The notes under the pieces are model-generated. The model ran no database searches. It saw nothing but the letters and a program-made list of their open reading frames with translations, and was not told the origin of the DNA. This document shows, one piece after another, positions 1 through 10,230 of a stretch of DNA of 64,000 nucleotides. The DNA comes from Porodaedalea pini (taxonomy: Eukaryota > Basidiomycota > Agaricomycetes > Hymenochaetales > Hymenochaetaceae), in contig NBAY01000050.1 of NCBI GenBank assembly GCA_002794775.1, forward strand, positions 1-64,000, written 5' to 3'. The stretch's first letter is position 1; every line of letters begins with the position of its first letter. A program made the translations under genes and the position numbers.

Positions 1-112
1 TAACTTGCCATGCGTAAGGAAGGTGGTTGTCGACTGGGGCCAAGTAGACAAGTTCTTTTGGATTCGGAGCGCGGATGGCGTCGATGGCATGACGGACATC
101 GGCACTGAATGA
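1..112 (+). CDS. 3' end of an F-box/LRR-like gene (partial)
   Basis: The first 112 bases encode the last 36 residues of a protein and a TGA stop at 110-112, in the frame starting at base 2. The residues (LPCVRKVVVDWGQVDKFFW and on) closely match the C-terminus of the complete gene at 2200-3842 (LPSVRQVTVEWGQVGKFCW). This is therefore the end of a same-strand tandem paralogue whose body lies upstream of the window. Nothing more can be said about its domains. The intergenic distance to the next paralogue is about 2.1 kb, and part of that is a transposon insertion. Confidence 0.75.
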   Translation, partial: NLPCVRKVVVDWGQVDKFFWIRSADGVDGMTDIGTE

Positions 113-975
113 TCGTTTCGACACATTGCTACAAGCCAATGTGCTGAGTAGTTCCTGGCATTGGATGGCGGCGTTGATGACTACTGGTCTCTTCTTTTTA
201 CTGGAATGGAATTTCAGCCCTTAACTTTGTCAATATATGTACTGCATGAACTTGAATAACGATTTGGAAATGAAGATAGCAGAACGACGTCGGTGATCAT
301 CTGAGGTTGAGTATCGGGACGAGAATTCAGTCCTGTAGCTTTGCGCTCTCAAGCACTACTTCAAGTACTTGAACTGGCACACGGATTTCTGTCAAAACTG
401 TTTTTCATTGCTTCAATTTCTGGCCTGTCTGGATTCTGGAGATTTATTAACATATCAAACTCCTTTGACATTAGACTGCACATCAGATACCAGAGCGGCA
501 AAGGGCAAATGCACCACCTCAAACTCAGTGATGTTCAATTGACGATATACCGGTATATCACAAGTTCAATTTTTTATTTTTAATGACAAGCTTAAGGGCG
601 AATTTGAAGGCTGAACCGGTTGGGCAAGGACACTGCCACAGATCTTTATGGTTCGAACCCGGTTGCCTTATTCGACGCTGGTCCGCAATGATATGACCCC
701 CGTCTGCGAGGCGCTTCTATTATTGCCTCTTCGTACGATTGAACGTTTTTGTGCACCATTCCCGGACGTCAGTGGATTGCAAGTACGGCCCGGATGTTCT
801 GCCGTGAACCCCAAACGGAGATACCCTGCCATTCTGCGATTTCTTGGTATGTGCCATATATGTATGTCTATCCAAGAGTTCCTGGTGAGTTGTGCTGACA
901 GTTCGTGCTACGTTCACTCTTGAAGATATCGGTTCGATCCTCGGACGATGGTACTTGTCTGTGCCACGGAAGTAC
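113..975. other. Intergenic, no gene seen
   Basis: This is the 3' flank of the upstream F-box-like gene. Short open frames occur but none has a recognisable motif, a splice pattern or a counterpart elsewhere in the window. Two GGTTCGA-like B-box matches (near 650 and 930) lack an A box and a foldable acceptor stem, so I do not call tRNA genes. Confidence 0.6.
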
Positions 976-1610
976 TAGTGTCTATAGTTGCCGTTGTCCG
1001 GTCCATGGACCGCTGGACCCAGGACCGGACCTGGACCGGACCCAAAGCGGACCGGACCGCGGTCCGGTCCACTTAAGGTCCAGATGTGGTCCGGTCCAGG
1101 GTCCAGCTCTCCTGCCATTTTTCTGGACCGAGCTGGACCCTGGACCGGACCTGGACCAGAAGAAATATTTGTGGGAGTTAGTTTGACATCATTACTGGCC
1201 TCAAGTTGGTTGACAAAGAAGTAGAACAGCTCTAGTGAGTCCGGAAGATGTGCTTGAGCTTTGCATAGCACTGTGACATGACTACTTGCCTACCCAGGGC
1301 GTCTTCCATACCATGTGAACAGGTTTTCTCAGGACTCAGGAGCAGGTCTGGTGGATACCAAGTGCCATATCCACCTTCTTTCTGAAACTTTTGAGTACAG
1401 AGATACTATAGATGTACTACAAAGGCCTTTTCAAATGCATGTCTTTGTCTCAAGCATAAATAGAATTAATTCAACTTTTTCTTCTCAATTTACCAGCGGT
1501 CCAGTGGGGGTCCGGTCCAGGTCCGAGCTGAGCAGGAAAATCCAAAACGGTCCGGGTTACGGTCCACCAACATTTTGCCTGGACCGGACCGCGGCAACTA
1601 TACTAGTGTC
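976..1610. mobile_element. hAT-like non-autonomous element with GGTCC-array ends
   Basis: The element body is 984-1602 (619 bp). It starts TATAGTTGCCG and ends with the reverse complement, CGGCAACTATA. It is bracketed by the 8-bp direct repeat CTAGTGTC at 976-983 and 1603-1610, a duplication length typical of the hAT superfamily. Both ends run into degenerate arrays of the pentamer GGTCC/GGACC (about 993-1160 and 1498-1590), which form many nested inverted repeats. The centre is unique sequence with no transposase. Caution: ACTAGT is palindromic and ACTAGTGT recurs at other loci in the window, so part of the apparent target duplication could belong to the element's ends. Confidence 0.7.
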
Positions 1611-2126
1611 CGGTACTAAACAAATGCAAAAGAGGCCGTAGAAAAACAATCTATGTACTTTTCTGTACGTGCTACCATGGCTGGTAATCCTGGTTGAAGA
1701 CGGCAAATGCGAAGGCTGATTCGTCCCAGTTGCACAGCCACTACCTCTACCGCTCAGGTGGTCTCAGAACAGATTTATAATTCTACGGCCACAAATGAAA
1801 AGCCCTGCGTCCGACTCAGAGGAATCTGTGCTCCTCTTTCGAACGTCGATGGATCAAAGTCCGTTGCTATCGTGTCGAAGCAATGAACGTTAAGGCGAGG
1901 AAGAGATTTGATGCTTGTCACTGCTCTATGTACCTTGAAAGATTGCGGCATACAGTACTGGTGGTCCAAGCTCTACGTTTCCGGATCTTCGAACGATCAC
2001 AATTGTCTATGCCAAAGCCTTCTCTGACAGTAAACGAAACCCGTAGGAGAACAAACCACGTTTGGTGGCACAGAATGTTGTTTGTGGCCTGTGCTTGCCA
2101 CCCCGGGCTTTTGTGCTTCGTATGTC

Positions 2127-2134
2127 TATTTAAA
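2127..2134 (+). promoter_or_regulatory. TATA-like box of the F-box-like gene
   Basis: TATTTAAA lies 66-73 bp upstream of the chosen ATG at 2200, followed by a CT-rich stretch (2150-2190) as is common at fungal transcription starts. Confidence 0.45.
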
Positions 2135-2199
2135 CCACAGCTGCATTATTTCCTCCTTTTTCCAACCACCCCTTCAGCTTCCTCCTCTTATTGCCCAGT

Positions 2200-3842
2200 A
2201 TGAGTCCGAGCCTTCTCACACTTCCCACCGAGCTCAAAGGTCAAGTTGCTGAATCATTGGTTCCCTTCGCTGGTAATCATTTGGAGTCTTCTTTTGACTG
2301 CCGCACGATGGCGGAGGACATTCAGTCTATCTTCTTTGAGCTCCGGCACCTCAGGAGTTTCTCGATGACGTGCAAGGATACGCGGGAATTTTGTAGCTAT
2401 CTGCTTTATCGAGCCGTAAAGCTGACGTTTGATAGGGAGCGTGTGCGCTTCCTGGAGGAGTCGGATGATGGAACGCTCCCGGCTCCTTTCTGTGATGCGC
2501 AGAGGACACGGTAAGTTAAGCTTGCATTCAACTCGACGTGTATTCTCACGAAATTACTCTCGTTGTACGAACATGGATCACAAAGGCTCCTTAGCTTGGA
2601 GCGCTCTGCTACCTATGACCTGCTAGGCCCAGGACAGTCGTCCGAGCCCGCATTTACAATGCCGATCATGACATGGTCAGAGTGGGGCCTCCGGATTGAC
2701 GATAGATCTGACCTAGAGCGCTCGATTGGCAAGGTCTTCGAACATTACTCATCTATCACCACCTTGGATCTCGCCAATTTCCCGCTTTCACTTGCGAATC
2801 TCCGTGCTCTCGAGCCATTAAAGGCCCTTCAAACGTTGTCCATCCGTCATCCAGATGCTACATATGATATTCTCCCATCCATACACGAGCTCCAGTTCGC
2901 CCGTTCGATGCCACGCGTATCCAACCTCAGCATCGTTGTCGCTGAAGTTGAAGCCTGTCGGTCGATTAGCAATGTCCTCAAGGTTTTCGAAAAGAGCCTC
3001 GTCATGCTTTCGGTCGCCGGCCAGGACTACAGTGATACCGGAAGCCAGGACTTCATCGGTGCTCTGCTTTTCGCCAACGGCCACAATATCAAACTCGAGA
3101 AGCTGGAGCATCTGTCCATCGACTTTTTGGAGTTTAGGTCGCAATCCCTGAGAGAGCTTGTCGTAAACTGCAATACTTTGAAGTCACTAGCAGTTGACTG
3201 CCGAGGCACAGTCAGCTTTCTGCCACTGTTTTACATCATAGACTTGATCCGGATCGCTACTGGGAGAGCGTTTGACGTTACCTCAATGGTGCAATACGAT
3301 TTGGCGCAAGAAGACTGGACTAGCATACCGGACGACGTGGTGCACTACATACAGGACGCTAAAGTGTGGAAAAGACCCCTATCGAGATACTTTTGTTCCT
3401 TCGCCATTTTAGAGTCTGAATCCGGCCCGGCTAAGACACTCGAGCATCTAGAGCTCGTCTTCGCGTCCGGAAACGAAGAGTTGGAACCAATCAACGCGGA
3501 TATTCAGATTAGCGAGCTTTCGGAGGTATTCTATGAGTACGCACCGACGTTTAAGACGCTCAAGACATTAACTCTCGCAATATCCGATGAAGTTCTTTTC
3601 GAGTCGGCGGAGACCGACATCCAGTTAAAGGTAAGTTTTATTATCTCTAATTGGTCTCTTTGGGCCGAATTCTCACTTTTTGTTTTGCTTTCACATCTGA
3701 CTAGGATGCTGTTGCGGTGATGTGCCGTGATAAATTGCCATCCGTGAGGCAGGTCACTGTTGAGTGGGGTCAAGTAGGGAAGTTCTGCTGGTCACCGAGA
3801 GAGAGCTACGTTAGTGACAGGATGGATATCGATATTGTATGA
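2200..3842 (+). CDS. F-box-like/leucine-rich hypothetical protein
   Basis: I model three exons, 2200-2510, 2586-3630 and 3705-3842, encoding 497 aa. Both introns are GT-AG (75 and 74 bp) and keep frame. The N-terminus (LTLPTELKGQVAESLV, then SFSMTCKDTREFCSYLLYRA) has the LP-x-EL ... C-K-x-R ... LYR pattern of a degenerate F-box. The rest has leucine-rich segments such as LDLANFPLSLANLRALEPL, as in the F-box/LRR-like proteins expanded in Agaricomycetes. F-box proteins are substrate adaptors of SCF ubiquitin ligases; that role is inferred from family resemblance only. The ATG at 2200 was chosen because it just precedes the F-box and follows a TATA-like box and CT tract. The 3' end of a tandem paralogue is at 1-112. 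Confidence 0.75.
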
Positions 3843-4221
3843 GCGCCGTGAGCCTATTCTCCTCGACCATTTTGCTGAACACGTACATAGTCATAGAAGT
3901 TTTTCTGGTACATGTGAGGGAATAGTGTAGATGCGACATCTAAACATCCTAGCATTTTATTTTTATTTCTTTACGATGTTTCAAGAAACACTATTTTTAC
4001 TGAACCCATACATATTGCATGACGTTGTCAACCCAGGACTGCATCACAGTATCGCTTTGGAATGCCCGAGCTGTATTCGCACCTTTAAATGACCGTTTGA
4101 CTTGGAGAAGAGACTGGTACCGTCAGGCTATAGTATTATAGCTAACGCACTAGTTGGTCTCATCTTTACATCAAGTTTTCTTTGATCCATACTAGCTATA
4201 TGATAAATTCAGTAAAAGCAG

Positions 4222-5613
4222 TTAAGGTTCCGGCTTCCCCTCGAATGCATCTGCAATAGCATAGAACGCAGGCTTTGGCTGCTTCTCCGCATTCCAAGGG
4301 AGGGGCTCTCCGTTAGGAATCCACGAGTGATCGTCCGAGACTCCCCAGACGCTCTACGAAGAATACGAAGGCGTTTAGGACAACTCGTTCCAAGAGACGA
4401 AAAGCAATGTGTACATACCACGCTCACGCAACGCTCCGTTTGCACGCACGCATTCACAACGGTCCAGTAGTCGCGTGCCTGCTGTGCCAGGGCACTAGCG
4501 TTCGCCGGCCCGTCTAGATTGATATCAAGTTCTGTGATGGCGACGTCCAGTCCGAGCGCAGCAAATCGCTGCAAGTTCTGAGCAAGGGTATCGGGTACCT
4601 GTCCAAGTGTGAAGTGGCACTGAAATCCGATGGCGTCAACTGGGACACCATCTGCCAGGAATGAAGAGACGACGTTGTACATTGTGTCGGACTTCGAGTT
4701 GATGCCCTCGGTTCCATAATCGTTAATGCTGAAAATTCAAGGGTGTCAATCATCAAGAATGTATAACAAAACAAGTAGACTAACTAGAGCTTTGGCTGGT
4801 TGTCAACGGCTCGAGCGTATGTGAGAGCCTTGGGCATCGCCTCTTCGCCAAACTTCTGCGTCCAGATGTTGTCCTTGAACGTCTCGTTCGGCGTATTATC
4901 TGAAATCATTTCGTTCTAGTCGAGCAAGTTAGTATCGATCGACAGGGAGTACCCCGATGTTATGGCTTGAGCGTACAATGACATCCCACGCATATAGCTT
5001 TCCACGGTAGTGATCCATAATAGTCGTTATGTGGTTTCGGAGCGCCCTATCGAGCTCCGTAGCAGTAAGTGTCTCATTGACCCACGGTGGAAGTTGGTTT
5101 CCCCTGCAAAGGTCAATCATGCATAAGCTCAAAGACGATTTAACAGATGTGTTATGTGTAGCCATACCATTCAAAATTGTGTCCACGGACCTTCGCGTTC
5201 ACACTCTCCGCGAAGCGCACGATCTCGTCCGGCGCAGTGAAATTGAACACGTTCTGCTCCGGTTCGATGTTTTCCCATTTCACTAAAGGACAGAGAGCTT
5301 GTTAGAACACCACGACTAGCTGATCCAAAAGGCTAGTTGGCGTACTTTCATTCTCGGGTGTGAAAATCGAGAACTTCAACAGCGCAGTTACCTTCCTGAA
5401 TCTGACGAGATAAAGAGCAGCATTACTACGTACCTGGGTCGAAATTACTTTTGTATAGTTTGCATCGTGAAAAAGAAAGGTCGTGTTCGCTGCTGCACCG
5501 AAGAACCGAGGTACTGCCAAGTCGCGCAAGATGATATCTTGGGACGCTGCTGAAGAGCTAGTAGCACAAAAGAGTAGTAAAACAAGTCCCGTAGCTGATA
5601 AAACTCCAGACAT
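4222..5613 (-). CDS. Secreted GH10 endo-1,4-beta-xylanase
   Basis: Seven exons (5613-5434, 5373-5346, 5282-5168, 5103-4977, 4915-4785, 4728-4419, 4353-4222) give 340 aa in unbroken frame. A signal peptide (MSGVLSATGLVLLLF...SSSA) leads directly into a single catalytic domain with no cellulose-binding module. GH10 hallmarks are TPENEMKWENIEP, VRGHNF, QLPPWV, WDVINEM with the acid/base Glu about residue 152, LYINDYG, and ITELDI with the nucleophile Glu about residue 260. The length is normal for a one-domain GH10 enzyme. It should hydrolyse internal beta-1,4-xylosidic bonds of plant xylan outside the cell. The second exon is only 28 nt. Its acceptor was chosen over nearer AGs because only that choice restores the conserved QF-x-x-x-TPEN segment. 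Confidence 0.93.
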
Positions 5614-5676
5614 TGTTAGTGCGTCGCTGCTGGGAATTACTAGAGTGAGATGAAGACGGCGGCTCAGTTTGTGCTC

Positions 5677-5683
5677 TATTTAA
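5677..5683 (-). promoter_or_regulatory. TATA-like box of the xylanase gene
   Basis: TTAAATA on the minus strand lies 64 bp upstream of the xylanase ATG. This is a usual spacing for fungal secreted-enzyme promoters. Confidence 0.45.
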
Positions 5684-6481
5684 CGGACGTCGCAGCTGGG
5701 CATGAATGTTCTCCCCCTCCATGGTGCCGGACATTAGACAGAGATCGAGAGAAGTTGTCGAATTTCAGACGAGGGTCAAGTGATCATCAATAAAAGCAGT
5801 AAGAATAGCGCAGAACGGTATCTAGCACCAAGACCGATAGTAAAAGACATTTTCAGCAATTGTGCTCAACCAGACCCAACGAGACCCAGCAAACTGCAGG
5901 AATGATGCATATAGTGATGTGCTCATTCGTAGCTTGGATCTAGGAAGGTATGAAGGCGAGGCTGGCTCGTGAGGGTTGATACAAGGCGACGCAAGCATAA
6001 TCTGGGCCAGCGCCCAGTCTCATCACGCGTTCTCTAAGAGGCAGATCGTCCGAGGATACAGCGAAAGAGAATTTACTGTTGTTGCGTCAGAGGATTCAAA
6101 CAGAGTTGAATGCTTCTCATACCCATTCCCTAGCAGAGCTCAATAGCCCAGAAGATTAAAGCAGAAACTTATTATTATACTATAGCAGTATCAGTCGGGC
6201 CAAAGCTTTACAAGTAGAAGAGTACGAATCACAGGGATTGATAAGGTTGAGTCGTTCGAGTGATGGAAGCGAGTATACAAAAAACATTGGAAAACATTGG
6301 AAAGGTATATTCATCCGATATGAAGACAGTGTGTTCTAATGAGGTACAGAATTGAAAATGATACGTGCGGAGGATTGGTAAAAACAGTTGCGACAAGTAC
6401 AAGACGGACAAGCATGATTCATAACAGAGCAACAAGAAAGAAATATATAGCATCAGGGAGCAATGAACAAAAGATCAAAAA
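5684..6481. other. Intergenic, no gene seen
   Basis: This lies between the xylanase promoter and the 3' end of the DUF6699-type gene. It should contain upstream regulatory DNA of the xylanase. I see no open frame with coding character and no terminal inverted repeats. Confidence 0.5.
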
Positions 6482-7782
6482 TCACATTCGCCCTCTCCCG
6501 GACTTGAGCTTCATCTCCCATGCTTCACCGACGCGTCGAATGCCCTCAAATACCCACCGCTCCCCAAGAAAATCGACGCGCTTGACGCCCTGCTCCGCGA
6601 TCGCGCGATCGCCTCCGCACCTTGCAGCCCAGGCCGCATGGATCCGCTTGCGGTCCGCCTCGCTCACATCGTCGTTCCAGAAGTCGCGCTGGAACACCTG
6701 ACGCGCGAGTTCCGTGTGCAGCGTATGGAGCAGGTGCGCGACGGTGATGACCTCACCCGGGCCGGCGGCAACGTGCACCGTCCACGGAAGCTTTGGGTGC
6801 ACGAGCTTCATGCGTAGCGGCGGCGGATTCATTGCTCCCTCCTGCAGTTCGAGATAGGAGAGCGGGCGCTGGTCAGGGAGGACAAGAAACGCTTCTGGGG
6901 GGCGACGGATGTCCCAGGAGCAGCCGGCGCCCTTCGCGTCGAGCGTCCAGTGAACAGACGGTCTACTCAGAAATGAGAAAGCTTTGCAGAAGTAGAAGAG
7001 TTAGATTATGAAATGAATTCATAAGAGGGACAAAGAAAGATCATGAAGACGGAAGCAAACAGAACCAACTCACTGCCATCTTTTGAGCCCTTCCCAAGCG
7101 AGAAAAAGCGTGTCAGGGCGCCTGGCTTGGACATGCTAAAATCTCGCCGCCACTCTTCTGGTCTCTTGTATTGAGATCGAGGACCCGATGCGAAACTATT
7201 CGAAACCGATGGAGAAGGACTCGACGCGCCAGATTGACCAAACGCTCCCCACGCTTCGGGTGGTCCCCATGGATCGTTCCCTCCCCACCCTCCGAGCGCC
7301 GGTGGCTCATCCTCTCCTTCCTCCGGGTCCTGCTGGTGCGTCCGCGGCGCAGGATACCACGGTGCGCTTTTCGGTGATGAGGCCATTGTCAGCGGAGGCG
7401 GCGACGAGTCAAATCCCCATGGCTGCATGAAACCTGGAGGTGGGCCGCCGAAAGCTCCTGGGGGGAGGCCCTGGTCGAACGCCGATGCGGGCATCGAGAA
7501 CGGATCGGGCCCGGATGCAGGCGGTGCAAGCAGCCATGGGTTATTGTTCACAGACGGGGATCGCGACACTCCCCGACTGAGGGAACGCTGGACAGGTGCA
7601 GGAGTTGCATTCGGGCCGTATGGCTGCTGTTGTTGAGGGCGCGGCGTGCCTGCACCAAATCCACCGGGTATAACAGGCGCAGAGTCACCACCAGCTTGCC
7701 ATGGTGTACCAACCGCAGTAGGAGAGGGAGGCCATCCGTTGAAATTGCCCGCGTTGACGAGCTGGGGCATGTCGTCGTACAT
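6482..7782 (-). CDS. DUF6699-type protein with a disordered N-terminus
   Basis: Two exons, 7782-7074 and 6981-6482, encode 402 aa. The 92-bp intron begins GTGAGT and ends after a CTAAC branch site and pyrimidine tract. Residues 1 to about 235 are rich in Pro, Gly, Ser and Gln (low complexity). The C-terminal 160 residues form a compact domain: VHWTLD, CSWDIRRPPE, a Pro-rich hydrophobic core, VITVAHLLHTLHTELARQVF, FWNDDV and a final WVFEGIRRVGEAWEMKLK. This order resembles the uncharacterised DUF6699 domain common in basidiomycetes; I am recalling the family, not searching. No catalytic residues can be pointed to and the function is unknown. The ATG at 7782 is the only Met close to the start of the low-complexity segment. 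Confidence 0.75.
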
Positions 7783-8081
7783 GTCGACAAAAGGCACCTC
7801 GTGTTGAGGGGAAAAAATCAAAGCTCGATGGCGACGAAAGGAGAAGATGAGAGAAAGAGGAAAAAAGACGCGAGCACTGGTAGTCGTCAAGAGGCCATGA
7901 AGAAGGAAGCTCACCGCCGCCGTTAAACAAGGCGTCGCAGTTGCAAGTCGGTGCTCGACGTTGCGCAAGGCGCGTCGATTTGTTTGCCCAATAAGGTAAC
8001 ATATGGTCAATCAGCCCCACATCCGGCTGCATATATCTTTTGTTACACAAAGCAGGCTGACAGCTCCAAGTATAATTAATA

Positions 8082-8654
8082 CAGTGTAATAGTACTTCTT
8101 GGGACACTGCACCATTTCTCCTTCATTTTTCAGTATTTTATTATGAAAAAACTCAAGTAGATTTGCATGAGCGAAAAATTAGCTGATAGTCAATTCATAA
8201 ATTATAAAATTTATTTTTTCAATCACTCCTCTGAGCCAGTGAAGGACATATCCATTGGATATATATACTAAGGTGCATATACATAAACTTTGGACACAAG
8301 TTTGCCTGCTTGTTGAATTATAGAAAGGCAGATAATTCAAATGAGTGGTTGAGTGTGACAACTGCTGCGTCGATCCACACATGTTCGTGTGCGTAGAACT
8401 TCTAGAAGCGCAGTATATGCACCCATGTGACACTGTCACTTGGTGTCCCAAGGAGTTGCTTTTTGTGACAATGGACTCTTTTCTTTCTTTCATCTATAAC
8501 ATTTTAATTTGACCACCACAGAGCTCAAAATTTTGCTTCAAAATTGTACTATGTATCTAGTCTCCATTCATATTTTTTCAAGTGAAAAAAGTCATGTTTC
8601 TCAAGCTTCGGGGGCATAAGTTGAATTGGTGTCCCAAGGAGTACTATTACACTG
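8082..8654. mobile_element. Tc1/mariner-like MITE (573 bp)
   Basis: The 29-30 bp terminal inverted repeats start CAGTGTAATAGTACT and differ at one position between the ends. The element is flanked by TA at 8080-8081 and 8655-8656, the target duplication of Tc1/mariner elements. There is no transposase frame, so it is non-autonomous. An internal copy of the subterminal TGTCCCAAGGAGT motif occurs near 8440. It inserted about 300 bp upstream of the DUF6699-type gene. Confidence 0.85.
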
Positions 8655-8875
8655 TATTGCCGTTGTTCGGATCAGTGCCGGCTCGGGTCGGCCGCGTTCA
8701 GTCTTGGCTCGGTTCAAGGGTCACGATTTTCTCCGACCCGCCAGCCCAAAATTGAGGGTCCCATCGGGTCCAGTACTAGAGGTACTACGGTAGAGCCGAC
8801 CCGGACCCGGTTCGGGCTCGAAGCCCCAAAACTCATCTGACCCGAACCGACACGCGAAGAGTCGAGCCGTCCACC
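8655..8875. repeat. GGGTCGG/CCGACCC degenerate array
   Basis: The stretch begins TATTGCCGTTGTTCGG, close to the end of the hAT-like element at 984 (TATAGTTGCCGTTGTCCGG). It continues as interleaved CGGGTC/GACCCG pentamer-like words on both strands. It looks like one end of a related transposon whose other end I cannot find. The MITE at 8082-8654 abuts it. Confidence 0.45.
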
Positions 8876-10230
8876 GAGGAGTCAACTCAATTGAAGCACT
8901 GGAAGTTTATCATTATATCAATCAACTGACAGTAATAGCTACCGGCATCGCTGCAAATATAGTCTCACCGGACCACACTGCATAAATATTAATCCCGGCA
9001 TATTTGCATTCATTTCAAATCAGTACCTTATGCTCTTCTGTGATTAATATTGAAGCTATTAATGATGCAGTGAGAGCGGAACAAAGCGACCTATAAATAG
9101 TGAATCGCACTAATGTTCGTACCTCTAGACCATACAGAACTATTTCCAGCCCCCAGAAGATAGCAGTCTACAGGCGCTCAGAGTGAGCCGGTGTTGCCAA
9201 CTTCTAGCTGATGCATGGGAACTGGAAAGGCAGAATTGGATGGCATAGAATGTGGAACTCAGCGTAAGGAATTTTGAGCTATCAGATTTCTGCTGGAAGA
9301 GAAGATCTGACGTTTGGCCGACTCATCGATCTATACAAAGCTCTAATCTTGTCAGAATTAGTATTGAACAAAGGCCGTGGAAATAGCATCCAGGTCAGGC
9401 GCCCTCAACGATCAATATCTAGAACCTTTCACTTGATCTTCCACGGAGTCCATCTCCTTCGTCACTACCACTGTACCGGGAAGATAAAAATACTATGAGC
9501 CAAATGTTGATTTAGACCTTGGGTAAAGACAGTAGAGAAACAGGTTGTGAGGATGCTTAATCATCCCGTTAGATCGATTTGTACTACAAACAGGACCTTT
9601 GTGACTCGGAAGTCATGGGACCAAAAGAATCGGGTACAGACAGGTGGTAATAATGGTGGCCCTGAAGTTATTTCGGAGGCGAGGTCATTAATATTGGTCA
9701 ATGCATTCTGCGAGATGTGATGCAGGACGCGGGCGCGCAATGGAGAACTTGGCAAGCGCGGTTTTCGGTCCGTGACCACGGAGTGCACCATGTGCTTGCG
9801 ATAAGTTACACACTGCCGGCCGCAACGGCGGCGATAGTGACTTCCGAAAGCGACACGGCGGTAAGGGTGCCCGTCTTTCCCACCAGTACTGAAACCTGTC
9901 TCAGAGACATATACAGCGTCTCAGTCAAGCGGTCGGATTGTCTTCCGCCTTCCTCGCTTTCTCGCGCCGGTCCTAGGCCTGCTCGCTGCACACGATGTAC
10001 ATAGACGGACTCAGCGGCCAGAAGGTGTGCGGCGGAAGAACGGATGACTAGCTCGGTCTGACGGACGGCTGAAAGTGGGGCGGGCTCTCTCGGCTGACAC
10101 CATCATGTCGGCTCTGGAACCCATGCTCCCGGAACACATACTTAAGAAGCATCTGAGCACAAGTCAGTACCCTGTTTCAAACTCCCACATCCTCTTCGTC
10201 TTCCTAGATTTCTTGAACATTGGAACGAAG
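8876..10230. other. Intergenic, no supported gene
   Basis: This is upstream DNA of the sugar transporter. Several open frames of 60-115 codons exist on both strands but show no motif, no consistent codon pattern and no plausible intron context. Regulatory sites are presumably present but I cannot point to one. Confidence 0.5.

Noticed and set aside
640..960. GGTTCGA B-box-like words suggesting tRNA genes
   Set aside because: No A box, no cloverleaf and no acceptor-stem pairing around either site.
905..1271. Overlapping Gly/Pro-rich open frames on both strands
   Set aside because: They are by-products of the GGTCC/GGACC arrays in the hAT-like element, not genes.
9274..10004. Several small frames upstream of the sugar transporter
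   Set aside because: They overlap on both strands, have no motifs and lie in a region expected to be promoter.
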